A stretch of DNA of 64,000 bases from Candidatus Cacconaster caballi (lineage in GTDB: Bacteria > Bacteroidota > Bacteroidia > Bacteroidales > UBA932): positions 1 through 64,000 of the forward strand of contig JAGHST010000016.1 of NCBI GenBank assembly GCA_018065695.1, in the 5' to 3' direction. Below, in pieces: positions 42,285 to 50,032 of this stretch; the first letter of the stretch is position 1, and every line of letters begins with the position of its first letter. A program made the position numbers and the translations under genes. A model generated the notes under the pieces. That model worked only from the letters and a program-made list of their open reading frames with translations. It was not told the DNA's origin and did no database searches.

Positions 42285-44251
42285 TGTAAATCTATAGTTG
42301 TTTTTATATTCACATTTATGCCGGCCTGTGGGAAGAATCCTTCATTCACACCATCCGACCATGCATCCGCGATATATTTTCTGTTCAGTAAATTATTCAC
42401 AAATATAGCAAACTTTACCTTTTTCAGAGAATATTCCGCCCTCACGTTCCAAACGTCGTATGCAGGAAGCTGTTTCTCAGCCGATTGAGTATTGTCATAA
42501 TATTGACTCCCGACATATTTCCAAGAGAAATCGGCCGAAAAAGCACCGGTAGGGGCAAACGTAGCACTCACCATCCCCACGGCACCTGGCGAAAGAGTCA
42601 TATGCAGACCATTATCCTCGATGCGGTTTACGCTGAATGATGCATTGGCATCCAGCCTCAGCCACCGGGCCGCTTTCAACGCGAAAGTCAGTTCCACTCC
42701 CCTTCTGTGGCTGCGTGGCACATTCTCTCTTATTCTGTAGCCGTCTGCGGAGAGTCTGCCGTTCTCGAGAAGTTGGTCCCTATACTCCATCAGATATAAG
42801 TTTGCTCCTGCCGAAAACCTCTCAGTAGAGCGTTTCCACCCCAGTTCAAAATCATAAAGACGCTCACGCCCGACAGTTTTCCCGTCCCCGGCATCGATTG
42901 CGGCAATGATGTCGGCACGGTTCGGCTCCTTATTGCCGACAGATGCGGCAAAGCAGATTTGCCCGACCTTGCCCAGTTCGAGAGTGAGGCCTAACTTCGG
43001 GTTGAAGAAAATATAATTGTGCCGCGATGTGATATCCACGAGGCAATCATCCCTGCCGGATAGAGAGTAATCGATGCCACGCAGTTGCACTTCGCCGTAC
43101 AATGATGCCGGTCCGAAGCTGAACTCTCCCCGCACGAATGCGGACAACTCCCTTTTCAAAGCATCGCTCCGGCATATTTGGGGAAAAATCTCCCCCAAAG
43201 GGCCACGGTTGTAATTATGATGTTCCCCATCATAGAGAGAGCCGGATACATTGGCGACAATAAATGCAGCCGGACTTCTCCAAGTAATATTGGACAGTAC
43301 GGCCCAGTAGTTGTTGCTCTCCGCCTGACAAAGTTCGGTTTGCGGTCCGTCGGACGATAGAAAAGTGTTGTAATATCCTCCTCCCCTCGTGTAGTTCAGA
43401 GTAGTGGTCCAGAACAGGCCGGATTCAAACTGATGGATATAGATTCCCTGAAAATGGTTCTGGGCATAATTGTCGCTGTCGCCCTTGTGGGCAGGGTTGT
43501 AGCGGCGGTCTTTTTCCAACATTCCGGGAGGACAGCCAAGCCAGGTGATACCGCTTCTCTGTGCTCCAAGTATATAATTGAATTTAACAGCATTGTTACC
43601 TTTCATCCATCCTCCGGATGCAAAGGTTGAAAGCGCTCTTACAAAGCCATTGTCGATATAGCCTTCCGTAGAGCCGCAAAACAGGCCTCCGTCCATCGAG
43701 AATCCGTTTTCAAGCCTTCCGCTGCCCAGGGCTGCACTGACGGTTCCTGTCAGGAAAGAGCCGCCGGAAAATTCCGCTCTTGCATACTTGCGTCCCGGCA
43801 AACGGGTCTGCATATTGACGCTTGCACCGAAGGCCCCCGGTCCGCTTGAAGAAGTGCCTACACCTCTCTGCAGCTGGACTGACTCAAGAAAGCCTGATAT
43901 GGCCGGTATATTCACCCAGAACACCTGCTGACTCTCAGCGTCGTTGAGTGTCACGCCGTTGAGAGTCACATTGGTTCTGGTTGCATCACTTCCCCTCACC
44001 CTCATCACACTGTTGCCCAAACCGGTGCCGCCCTCATACAGAACAACGGTGGACGGTTGCAGAGAGAGAGCGGCGGGCAGGGAAATGTCTGCACCGAGTT
44101 CTTCCAGATACTCACGGTCCAGTATGTCTGCGGCCACAGGAGTTTTGTCGTCTGCCCTGAAAGCGGAGATTACTGTGCTGTCTATCTTCTCTTGCGCCGA
44201 CAGCGTAGCGCAAAGCAGCGTCAGAGACGCCGTGAACACTGTTTTTTTCAT
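42266..44251 (-). CDS. TonB-dependent receptor for thiamine (OMPthi-type)
   Basis: The 661-residue outer-membrane protein has a signal peptide (MKKTVFTASLTLLCATLSAQ), a TonB-box-like start (STVISAFRADDKTP), a plug domain with VMRVRGSDATRTNVTLNGV and LQRGVGTSSSGPGAFGASVN, and a barrel that ends in WISTD. It lacks the N-terminal carboxypeptidase-like domain of SusC. The start codon directly follows a TPP riboswitch, and pnuT follows, so thiamine or its phosphates is the likely ligand. The stop overlaps the pnuT start by 19 bases. Confidence 0.9.
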   Translation of the reverse strand: MKKTVFTASLTLLCATLSAQEKIDSTVISAFRADDKTPVAADILDREYLEELGADISLPAALSLQPSTVVLYEGGTGLGNSVMRVRGSDATRTNVTLNGVTLNDAESQQVFWVNIPAISGFLESVQLQRGVGTSSSGPGAFGASVNMQTRLPGRKYARAEFSGGSFLTGTVSAALGSGRLENGFSMDGGLFCGSTEGYIDNGFVRALSTFASGGWMKGNNAVKFNYILGAQRSGITWLGCPPGMLEKDRRYNPAHKGDSDNYAQNHFQGIYIHQFESGLFWTTTLNYTRGGGYYNTFLSSDGPQTELCQAESNNYWAVLSNITWRSPAAFIVANVSGSLYDGEHHNYNRGPLGEIFPQICRSDALKRELSAFVRGEFSFGPASLYGEVQLRGIDYSLSGRDDCLVDITSRHNYIFFNPKLGLTLELGKVGQICFAASVGNKEPNRADIIAAIDAGDGKTVGRERLYDFELGWKRSTERFSAGANLYLMEYRDQLLENGRLSADGYRIRENVPRSHRRGVELTFALKAARWLRLDANASFSVNRIEDNGLHMTLSPGAVGMVSATFAPTGAFSADFSWKYVGSQYYDNTQSAEKQLPAYDVWNVRAEYSLKKVKFAIFVNNLLNRKYIADAWSDGVNEGFFPQAGINVNIKTTIDLQWISTD

Positions 44252-44321
44252 TTCCTTACGCAGGTTCTAACCTGATCAAGTTGGAGGGTATTATCTCAGC
44301 CCGCAAAGAGGGGCACCCCGA
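44252..44321 (-). promoter_or_regulatory. TPP riboswitch (THI-box)
   Basis: The minus strand shows the conserved blocks CGGGGTGCCCC, GGCTGAGATAATACCC, AACCTGATCAGG and GAACCTGCGTAAGGAA. The P1 helix can be formed by 5' UUUUC and 3' GGAAA, the latter directly before the AUG of the TonB receptor, so ligand binding would hide the ribosome-binding region. The element begins 4 bases after the stop of the glutaminyl cyclase gene, leaving no room for its own promoter. Confidence 0.95.
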
Positions 44322-44325
44322 AAAA

Positions 44326-45096
44326 TCATTTCAATGTTATCTTGTAAAGGCGCGGCCAGTTCTTGCCGGTAAGGTAAATCGAGCCGCTCTTTTCATCGTA
44401 TGCTATGCCGTTGAGCACATCCGTGTCGCGTCTGTACAGTTCGCGCGGCAGAAGGCCGGTGCAATTTACAACGGAACTGACCTTGCCGCTTTGGGGATCT
44501 ATTCTGAGAATCAAGTCGCTGGTATAGACATTGGCCCAGATCTCCCCCCTGATATACTCAAGTTCGTTTATATAATTGACCTTCTTTCCATTGAGAGTGA
44601 CGCTAATGGATTTCTGCTCGGCAAAGGTCTCAGGATCCCGGAAACGGATAGTGGATGTTCCATCGCTCATCATCAGACTTCTGCCGTCCGTAGTGATTCC
44701 CCACCCTTCTCCCTCGTAGCGGGTTTCGCCAATTTTTTCAAAAGAATCGGCATCATACACGAAGCAGGTGTTCTCCCGCCAGGAAAGAATGTAGATGCGA
44801 TTCTTGTACACACAGGACCCTTCTATGAAATACTTCTTTGGAAAATTGATGCGCTCCATCACCTTTCCGGTGGCTAGATCCACTTTTCTAAGACTCGACT
44901 CACCGTACTGTCCTGCAGTCTCATAGAGCTGCCCCTTATAGAAGAAGAGGCCCTGCGTATATGAGGAAACGTCGTGTTTGAAACTCTTTTCCGCATTGCA
45001 GGTCCAGGTCCTTACTTTCTTTTTCTGAGAATATGCATTGCAGGACAAAAGCGACAATACTGCCGCCAGCAGCACTATGTGGGAGACTTTCGTCAA
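44326..45096 (-). CDS. Glutaminyl-peptide cyclotransferase, lipoprotein
   Basis: The 256-residue protein is of the glutamine cyclotransferase family (Glu_cyclase_2), which turns N-terminal Gln into pyroglutamate. SSYTQGLFFYKGQLYETAGQ and LNGIAYDEKSGSIYLTGKNW are the recognisable beta-propeller blocks. The N terminus has a signal with the lipobox LLSC, so it is probably a periplasmic lipoprotein. The start is TTG at 45096, overlapping the DUF1846 stop in TTGA; no ATG lies in the right place. Its stop is followed after 4 bases by the TPP riboswitch. Confidence 0.85.
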   Translation of the reverse strand: MTKVSHIVLLAAVLSLLSCNAYSQKKKVRTWTCNAEKSFKHDVSSYTQGLFFYKGQLYETAGQYGESSLRKVDLATGKVMERINFPKKYFIEGSCVYKNRIYILSWRENTCFVYDADSFEKIGETRYEGEGWGITTDGRSLMMSDGTSTIRFRDPETFAEQKSISVTLNGKKVNYINELEYIRGEIWANVYTSDLILRIDPQSGKVSSVVNCTGLLPRELYRRDTDVLNGIAYDEKSGSIYLTGKNWPRLYKITLK

Positions 45097-46577
45097 GATT
45101 TGTAGTATTTAGTCCGTTTCTTGAGCGGCTCGCAGGTGAGGTCTATTCCCAGGCGTTTGAACACTTTGCGGTCCACCTCGCTGAGCATCACCGTAGTATG
45201 AACCTGTGCCCCGTCCATTTCAGGAAGTGTGGAGATGGCCTTGCGGCAGTTTTCATCATATTCGCTCAGAACGGCGAGGGCTACCAGCACCTCATCGGTA
45301 TGAAGACGCGGATTGTGGCCGTGGAGGCAGGTTACCTTCATATCCTGAATCGGAGGTATGAGCCTTGCCGGAATCAGTTTGACTGAATGATCTATGCCAG
45401 CCAGATGCTTTGTTGCGTTTATCAGGAGCGCGGCGCTCGGGCCGAGAAGTGAACTCTGCTCTGCGGTGATGATGGTACCGTCATTGAGTTCCATTGCAGC
45501 GGAGAAGGTGCCGGAAGCATCTCTGCGTTCCTTCGCGGCTACAGCACAGCGACGGTCATCTATGGATATGCGGGCCTGTTTCATCAGAAGGTCTATCTTG
45601 TTGACTTCGCTGCCGTCTGAGTTTCCTTCTGCAAATTTGCACAGAGCATCATAATAGCGCCTTATGACTTCTTCGCGGGCTGCAGTGCAGCAAGCCTCCT
45701 CGTCACTTATGCAATACCCTATCATATTGACACCCATATCGGTAGGAGATTTGTATATGCTCTTGCCGTAGATTGCGTCGAACAGAGTGTTTAGCACGGG
45801 GAAAATTTCTATGTCCCTATTGTAGTTGACAGCCGCTTTTCCGTAAGCATCCAGATGGAACGGGTCTATCATATTTATATCGTCAAGGTCGGCCGTGGCG
45901 GCTTCGTAAGCGATGTTGATGGGATGTTTGAGAGGAAGGTTCCATATTGGAAAAGTTTCGAACTTGGCATAGCCGGCCTTCTCTCCCCTCCTGTTGTGGT
46001 GGTAAATCTGGCTGAGGCAGCTTGCCATCTTTCCGCTTCCCGGCCCCGGCGCCGTCACGACCACGAGCGGCTTTGTGGTCTCGACGAAATCGTTCTTGCC
46101 GAACCCTTCTTCAGAAGCGATCAAGGCTATGTTGTTCGGATATCCTTCGATGAGATAATGGCGATAGGTGCGGATGCCGAGCCTTTCAAGTTTCTGACAA
46201 TATGCCACAGCGCTTTCCTGACCGTTGAAGTGTGTCACCACCACAGAACTGACCAGAAAACCGCGACTCGTGAATTCATCGCGAAGCCTGAGGACATCTT
46301 CATCGTATGTTATGCCAAGGTCGTTTCTGACCTTGTTCTTCTCTATGTCCGATGCACTTATTATGATGATGATCTCCAGCGAATCGCGCAGTTGCATCAG
46401 CATATTGAGCTTGCTGTCCGGCTCGAAGCCCGGAAGAACGCGGCTGGCGTGATTGTCATCAAAAAGTTTGCCTCCGAATTCAAGATATAGTTTGTCTCCG
46501 AACTGGGCTATGCGCTGGCGGATTCTTTCAGACTGAATCCGCAGATACTTTTCATTGTCGAAGCCGATTTTTTTCAT
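45093..46577 (-). CDS. DUF1846 family protein
   Basis: The 494-residue protein starts with KKIGFDNEKYLRIQSERI and matches the DUF1846 family, with blocks such as YLEFGGKLFDDNHASRVLPG, VVVTAPGPGSGKMASCLSQI (a glycine-rich nucleotide-binding-like loop) and VTCLHGHNPRLHTDEVLVAL. The family is cytosolic with crystal structures but no settled activity. The ATG lies 14 bases after the 3' end of tRNA-Thr, with no terminator between, so it is probably read from the tRNA promoter. The next gene, glutaminyl cyclase, overlaps by 4 bases. Confidence 0.9.
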   Translation of the reverse strand: MKKIGFDNEKYLRIQSERIRQRIAQFGDKLYLEFGGKLFDDNHASRVLPGFEPDSKLNMLMQLRDSLEIIIIISASDIEKNKVRNDLGITYDEDVLRLRDEFTSRGFLVSSVVVTHFNGQESAVAYCQKLERLGIRTYRHYLIEGYPNNIALIASEEGFGKNDFVETTKPLVVVTAPGPGSGKMASCLSQIYHHNRRGEKAGYAKFETFPIWNLPLKHPINIAYEAATADLDDINMIDPFHLDAYGKAAVNYNRDIEIFPVLNTLFDAIYGKSIYKSPTDMGVNMIGYCISDEEACCTAAREEVIRRYYDALCKFAEGNSDGSEVNKIDLLMKQARISIDDRRCAVAAKERRDASGTFSAAMELNDGTIITAEQSSLLGPSAALLINATKHLAGIDHSVKLIPARLIPPIQDMKVTCLHGHNPRLHTDEVLVALAVLSEYDENCRKAISTLPEMDGAQVHTTVMLSEVDRKVFKRLGIDLTCEPLKKRTKYYKS

Positions 46578-46590
46578 CAGAAGAAATTTG

Positions 46591-46663
46591 AGCCACTTGG
46601 GAGACTCGAACTCCCGACCTGCTCTTTACGAGGGAGCTGCTCTACCAGCTGAGCTAAAGTGGC
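46591..46663 (-). tRNA. tRNA-Thr (CGT)
   Basis: The 73-base sequence folds as a cloverleaf: acceptor GCCACTT with AAGTGGC, D arm GCTC/GAGC, anticodon stem GCTCC/AGAGC around CTCGTAA with anticodon CGT, T arm GGGAG/CTCCC with TTCGAGT. The top pair next to the loop is C-A, a mismatch. CCA is not encoded (the next bases are CAA). The DUF1846 ATG follows 14 bases after the 3' end. Confidence 0.94.
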
Positions 46664-46664
46664 G

Positions 46665-46682
46665 TTGACCGGAAAACCGGTC
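46665..46682 (-). other. Short hairpin in the leader of tRNA-Thr
   Basis: TGACCGG and CCGGTCA form a 7-base-pair stem with a 4-base loop, between the -7 box (46683-46691) and the tRNA. It has no T-run on either strand, so it is not an intrinsic terminator for DUF1460. It would lie around the transcription start and in the 5' leader removed by RNase P. Confidence 0.45.
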
Positions 46683-46691
46683 ACAAAAATA
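46683..46691 (-). promoter_or_regulatory. -7 promoter box of tRNA-Thr
   Basis: The minus strand reads TATTTTTGT, one base off TAnnTTTGC, 19 bases upstream of the tRNA 5' end and 9 bases after the DUF1460 stop. Confidence 0.5.
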
Positions 46692-46700
46692 GTGATTTTT

Positions 46701-47552
46701 TTAATACAACCTAACGACTCTTACTCCGTTTATGCTTTTTGAATCCTTGACATAGTCGAGAAGAGGCTTTTTGTTGATGCAGACCTTCATCTCTCCCATA
46801 GAGGCGTGTATGAAGGTCAGAACGCCGTTTTCCCAGTACGCATAGCTCACGTGCGCTATATCGAGACCGCCTACGGTGCTGTTGAAGCAGATAATGTCAC
46901 CTGTCTTTATATTCTTGAGGCATTTTTCCAGATCCGCCTGGGCAACGTACCAATATTGATATGTTTCGAGATTTCTCTCAACTTCGGCTATCTTTCCCAC
47001 AAGTTCCGGATTCTCCTTGAGTTGCCTGTAATTATTGGAATGGGTGCTCATAAAATTGAACTTCTGGTCAAGAGGAGTACCTCCCACTTCGCGGCTGACT
47101 TCCCTGTACAGGCCGCGGACAGTGCCCTGAATAATCCATTCCGATGTATAGTGAATACGCGAAGCATAACCGTCCACCACTCCGCAGCGGTAGCGCAGTT
47201 TTCGGAGATTGTCCACATACTTTTCAAAAGTGGGATGGTCTTCCTTGGATGTAAGGGAGAGAGCAAGGCACATCTCCACAAAAAGGATGCAGTCGGTCTG
47301 GCGGGTGTTCACCGTCAGCATTTCTGGGTCCTTATCAAGAGTTCTCGCCACATAGGGGGTGCCAAGGAAAGATTTGGCTACCTTGATTACTGTCTGATTC
47401 ATCGGAAGATTGCGATCTCCTTTGAGCAGCTCCATTGTTTTTTGGAAATTGACGATATCTTCCGGTTCGAAGCGCGCATCGCCGTAATTGAAGGCGGCTG
47501 CATTGAAAACAAGCCCGAAAAGGGCGCTGAGGAGTATAATGGTGTGTTTCAT
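46701..47552 (-). CDS. DUF1460 protein, NlpC/P60-like amidase candidate
   Basis: The 283-residue protein has a signal peptide (MKHTIILLSALFGLVFNAAA). DUF1460 proteins adopt an NlpC/P60-like cysteine amidase fold and are thought to act on murein peptides (N-acetylmuramoyl-L-alanine amidase-like). The nucleophile candidate is Cys in VNTRQTDCILFVEMC, the histidine lies in GGLDIAHVSYAY, and GDIICFNS is a further typical block. The ATG at 47552 is the natural start of the signal peptide; longer frames run into rnpB. It begins only 8 bases after the rnpB T-run and has no promoter of its own that I can see. Role in wall turnover fits the murQ set nearby. Confidence 0.85.
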   Translation of the reverse strand: MKHTIILLSALFGLVFNAAAFNYGDARFEPEDIVNFQKTMELLKGDRNLPMNQTVIKVAKSFLGTPYVARTLDKDPEMLTVNTRQTDCILFVEMCLALSLTSKEDHPTFEKYVDNLRKLRYRCGVVDGYASRIHYTSEWIIQGTVRGLYREVSREVGGTPLDQKFNFMSTHSNNYRQLKENPELVGKIAEVERNLETYQYWYVAQADLEKCLKNIKTGDIICFNSTVGGLDIAHVSYAYWENGVLTFIHASMGEMKVCINKKPLLDYVKDSKSINGVRVVRLY

Positions 47553-47559
47553 AGTCATA

Positions 47560-47898
47560 AAAAAAAGGCGGACTTGTAAGCCGAATTCTGTACCCTTGCG
47601 GGCTTCTGTCATTTATCTGATGCAGCCTACCCCCCGACAAAGGACGAGCAACCCTTGACTGTCGGTATATTTGGCCTTGCAGCCCTCCGGTGTGTACCGC
47701 CACGGCGTCACCGCCGCAGCCCGTGAGCTCTTGCCTCACGTTTTCACCCTTGCCGGCAAAGGAACGGGTCCGCTCCCGCCGGCGGTTGTTTTCTGTTACA
47801 CCAACCATAAGCTTACGCCCATCTGTGCTTTCCACAGGGAGGTGCTCTTTGCTGTCCGGACTTTCCTCACCGCAACCGGCGCGACAGAACAGTCCACC
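47560..47898 (-). ncRNA. rnpB: RNase P RNA, bacterial type A
   Basis: The minus-strand sequence of about 330 bases carries GAGGAAAGTCCGGAC (plus 47854-47868), the P4/J region, and its 3' partner ACAGAATTCGGCTTAC (plus 47576-47591). The closing helix GGTGGACT near the 5' end and AAGTCCGCC near the 3' end pair. RNase P removes 5' leaders of tRNAs. The T-run at the 3' end (plus A at 47560-47566) ends the gene. Open frames crossing this region are shadows. Confidence 0.97.
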
Positions 47899-47906
47899 TT
47901 CAAGCC

Positions 47907-47915
47907 GCAAATATA
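47907..47915 (-). promoter_or_regulatory. -7 promoter box of rnpB
   Basis: The minus strand reads TATATTTGC, a full consensus match, 9 bases before the RNA. It starts 2 bases after the T-run of the terminator of the upstream operon. Confidence 0.75.
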
Positions 47916-47916
47916 C

Positions 47917-47949
47917 AAAAAAAGCAGGTCTCCACTACGGGAAACCTGC
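47917..47949 (-). terminator. Terminator of the rpmB-rpmG-DUF4295 operon
   Basis: On the minus strand GCAGGT and ACCTGC (plus 47924-47929 and 47944-47949) form a stem that may extend inward, followed by TTTTTTT (plus A at 47917-47923). It lies 21 bases after the DUF4295 stop codon. Confidence 0.8.
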
Positions 47950-47970
47950 CTTAATTATATCGTTGCTCAA

Positions 47971-48129
47971 TTAATTCTTGAAATAATCGGCAACACCGTC
48001 GGTAGGAACGAACTCCTCCTGGAACTGATAAGCTCCGGTGCGCTCTGATTTTACCATCTTTATGCACTTTACAACATTTCTCAATGCTGATTTGTCACCA
48101 CTGAAGGTTGCAACCGCTTTCTTTGCCAT
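47971..48129 (-). CDS. DUF4295 ribosome-linked small protein
   Basis: The 52-residue basic protein (MAKKAVATFSGDKSALRNVV at the start, ending DYFKN) matches DUF4295, found almost only in Bacteroidota directly after rpmG. Its lysine-rich start resembles ribosomal proteins; a role at the ribosome is likely but unproven. It is the last gene of the rpmB operon and is followed by an intrinsic terminator. Confidence 0.9.
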   Translation of the reverse strand: MAKKAVATFSGDKSALRNVVKCIKMVKSERTGAYQFQEEFVPTDGVADYFKN

Positions 48130-48146
48130 AGTACTGTAAGGTTATG

Positions 48147-48329
48147 TTATTTGATTTCCTTGTGAACCGTATACTTCTTGAGGTATGGATTGTATTTCTT
48201 GAGTTCCATACGCTCTGTAGTATTCTTCTTGTTTTTTGTAGTGATGTATCTTGAGATACCGGGAACACCACTTTCTCTCTGCTCTGTGCACTCGAGAATT
48301 ACCTGTACTCTATTACCTTTTTTAGCCAT
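48147..48329 (-). CDS. rpmG: Large-subunit ribosomal protein bL33
   Basis: The 60-residue basic protein carries the bL33 pattern [31 protein letters not shown] and [17 protein letters not shown]. Most zinc-binding CxxC pairs are missing, so it is the zinc-free form. It sits 11 bases after rpmB and 17 bases before DUF4295. Confidence 0.95.
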   Translation of the reverse strand: MAKKGNRVQVILECTEQRESGVPGISRYITTKNKKNTTERMELKKYNPYLKKYTVHKEIK

Positions 48330-48340
48330 AGCAGTAAGAA

Positions 48341-48583
48341 TTAAAAGATGTTGATTAAACCTTTTTCCCTTGATACCTTGAGGGTTTCGTTAAGACCGTT
48401 CTTGTAGATGGTCTTCATACCCTTGCAGGAAACCTTGAGAGTGATGAATCTTTGTTCGTCTTCCAACCAGAATCTCTTGGTCTTGAGGTTCGGTGCGAAC
48501 TCGCGTTTTGTGCGTCTTTTAGAATGGGAAACATTGTTTCCGATCATTCTTTTCTTTCCTGTAACTTGACAAACTCGTGCCAT
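48341..48583 (-). CDS. rpmB: Large-subunit ribosomal protein bL28
   Basis: The 80-residue protein opens with [20 protein letters not shown], the bL28 signature, followed by [18 protein letters not shown]. It is the first gene of the rpmB-rpmG-DUF4295 operon. The promoter lies at 48620-48652. lepB ends 91 bases upstream. Confidence 0.96.
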   Translation of the reverse strand: MARVCQVTGKKRMIGNNVSHSKRRTKREFAPNLKTKRFWLEDEQRFITLKVSCKGMKTIYKNGLNETLKVSREKGLINIF

Positions 48584-48619
48584 TGTATATCTACTTTTAT
48601 ATTATTTTCCAAAGGGGCT

Positions 48620-48652
48620 GCAAATATCTTGATTTTTATTCAAAAAACCAAA
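48620..48652 (-). promoter_or_regulatory. Promoter of rpmB-rpmG-DUF4295
   Basis: The minus strand has TTTG (plus 48649-48652), a 20-base spacer and GATATTTGC (plus 48620-48628), one base off the -7 consensus. The rpmB ATG is 36 bases further on. Confidence 0.65.
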
Positions 48653-48673
48653 TAATTCGCCCAATTATTTTAA

Positions 48674-50026
48674 TCACCTGCACAATTTGAAGATGCGACC
48701 CCATCTTATACTCCTCGGAAATCTCTTGTTGGCATCCGTGGAGAACCATATCAGGGAAGGTTTTCCTACTATATGGTCTTCCGGAACGAAACCCCAGTAG
48801 CGGGAATCCAGAGAGTTGTGGCGGTTGTCGCCCATCATGAAATAATAGTCCATGGCAAAGGTGTAGGAATCGGTTTCAACACCGTTGATGATGAACTTTC
48901 CTTCAGGAGTCTCTTCGAGGGTATTGTGCTCGTACACTTCAATAATCCTGCGATACAGAGCTATGTTGTCCCCGGTCAAAGCGACAGTCTCCCCTGCCTT
49001 CGGTATCCAGAGAGGACCGTAGTTGTCCTTGGTCCAGCCTGTGCGGGTAAACGGGAAAAGAAATACCTCAGAATCGTAATAGTCTGCAGGATAGATATCT
49101 ATGTTGGGAGTGACGCTCACCACCGTCTGCATTTTTGAAATCTTTTCGAGCTTCTCCGCTGTCAGAGGCAGTGCAGGATATCCCGGGAGTGACTGCGAAT
49201 ACCAGACTTCTCCCGTATTGAGGCCCATCTGAGACAACGTGACGGCATTCAGCGGCTGCCCCTGAGTCACCACCCTGTAGGTATTCTGAATACCCGGATA
49301 GTTTTCCTGAGGCTCTCCGTTGACATACACCCATCCGTCTCTGATTTCAAGAGTATCGCCGGCAACTGCAACACAACGTTTGACATAGTGATCTTTCTTG
49401 TCGGAAGGTCGCGCTACCAGAGGTCCGTATGTCTTTATGGCATAATCCCTTGAAGTCATTCTGACGTGCGTGTAGTAGTCTTCGGCCGGAGCCTTGGCCA
49501 GAACCGTATCGCCGTGAGGGAAGCAGAAGACCACATAGTCGTCTCTCTTCACCGAGCCGAAACCCTTGATGCGGCGGTAATCGAACTGCAATGCGGTGGA
49601 GTAACTCTCCTTGCCGGAAATCGGCATCGTATTGTGGACGAAAGGCATCGATATCGGGGTTTGCGGCAGCCTCGGGCCATAGGCCACTTTGCTGACAAAG
49701 AGGTAATCGCCTGTCATCAGGGAACTTTCCATAGAAGAGGACGGTATCTTGAAAGCTTGGAAGAAGAAGATGTTGATGAAACTCACGACAACAGTGGCGA
49801 AGAGAATGGCATCAATCCATCCCAGCAGGGCACCGTTGCGCGGCTTACCGTTCTTCTTTTTTCCGGTTATGAATTCCTTGAGTTTTTGGGAAACACACAG
49901 TTCATAGAGCACAGGGAGGCCCAGCAGCCACCACCAGTTGCCCATCCAGACAAGCCACAAGATATAGAGTGCGGCCCAGAAAGCAAGCCGCACCCATTTG
50001 TTTCTATAGAATTCCTTGAATTTCAA
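48674..50026 (-). CDS. lepB: Signal peptidase I
   Basis: LepB removes signal peptides at the membrane. The 450-residue protein has two or three N-terminal hydrophobic segments, the catalytic serine in FKIPSSSMESSLMTGDYL, the lysine in GSVKRDDYVVF, and the conserved GDNRHNSLDSRYWGFVPED. At 450 residues it is longer than the E. coli enzyme, as is usual for Bacteroidota, with extra beta domain. The best start is TTG at 50026, 6 bases after the rplT stop; no ATG is available. It is the last gene of the thrS operon. Confidence 0.93.
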   Translation of the reverse strand: MKFKEFYRNKWVRLAFWAALYILWLVWMGNWWWLLGLPVLYELCVSQKLKEFITGKKKNGKPRNGALLGWIDAILFATVVVSFINIFFFQAFKIPSSSMESSLMTGDYLFVSKVAYGPRLPQTPISMPFVHNTMPISGKESYSTALQFDYRRIKGFGSVKRDDYVVFCFPHGDTVLAKAPAEDYYTHVRMTSRDYAIKTYGPLVARPSDKKDHYVKRCVAVAGDTLEIRDGWVYVNGEPQENYPGIQNTYRVVTQGQPLNAVTLSQMGLNTGEVWYSQSLPGYPALPLTAEKLEKISKMQTVVSVTPNIDIYPADYYDSEVFLFPFTRTGWTKDNYGPLWIPKAGETVALTGDNIALYRRIIEVYEHNTLEETPEGKFIINGVETDSYTFAMDYYFMMGDNRHNSLDSRYWGFVPEDHIVGKPSLIWFSTDANKRFPRSIRWGRIFKLCR

Positions 50027-50032
50027 GACTGT

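Noticed and set aside
46665-46682. Intrinsic terminator for DUF1460
   Set aside because: The hairpin has no T-run on either strand and lies after the tRNA -7 box.
47335-47974. Open frames crossing 47560-47898
   Set aside because: This stretch is RNase P RNA with all key conserved blocks.
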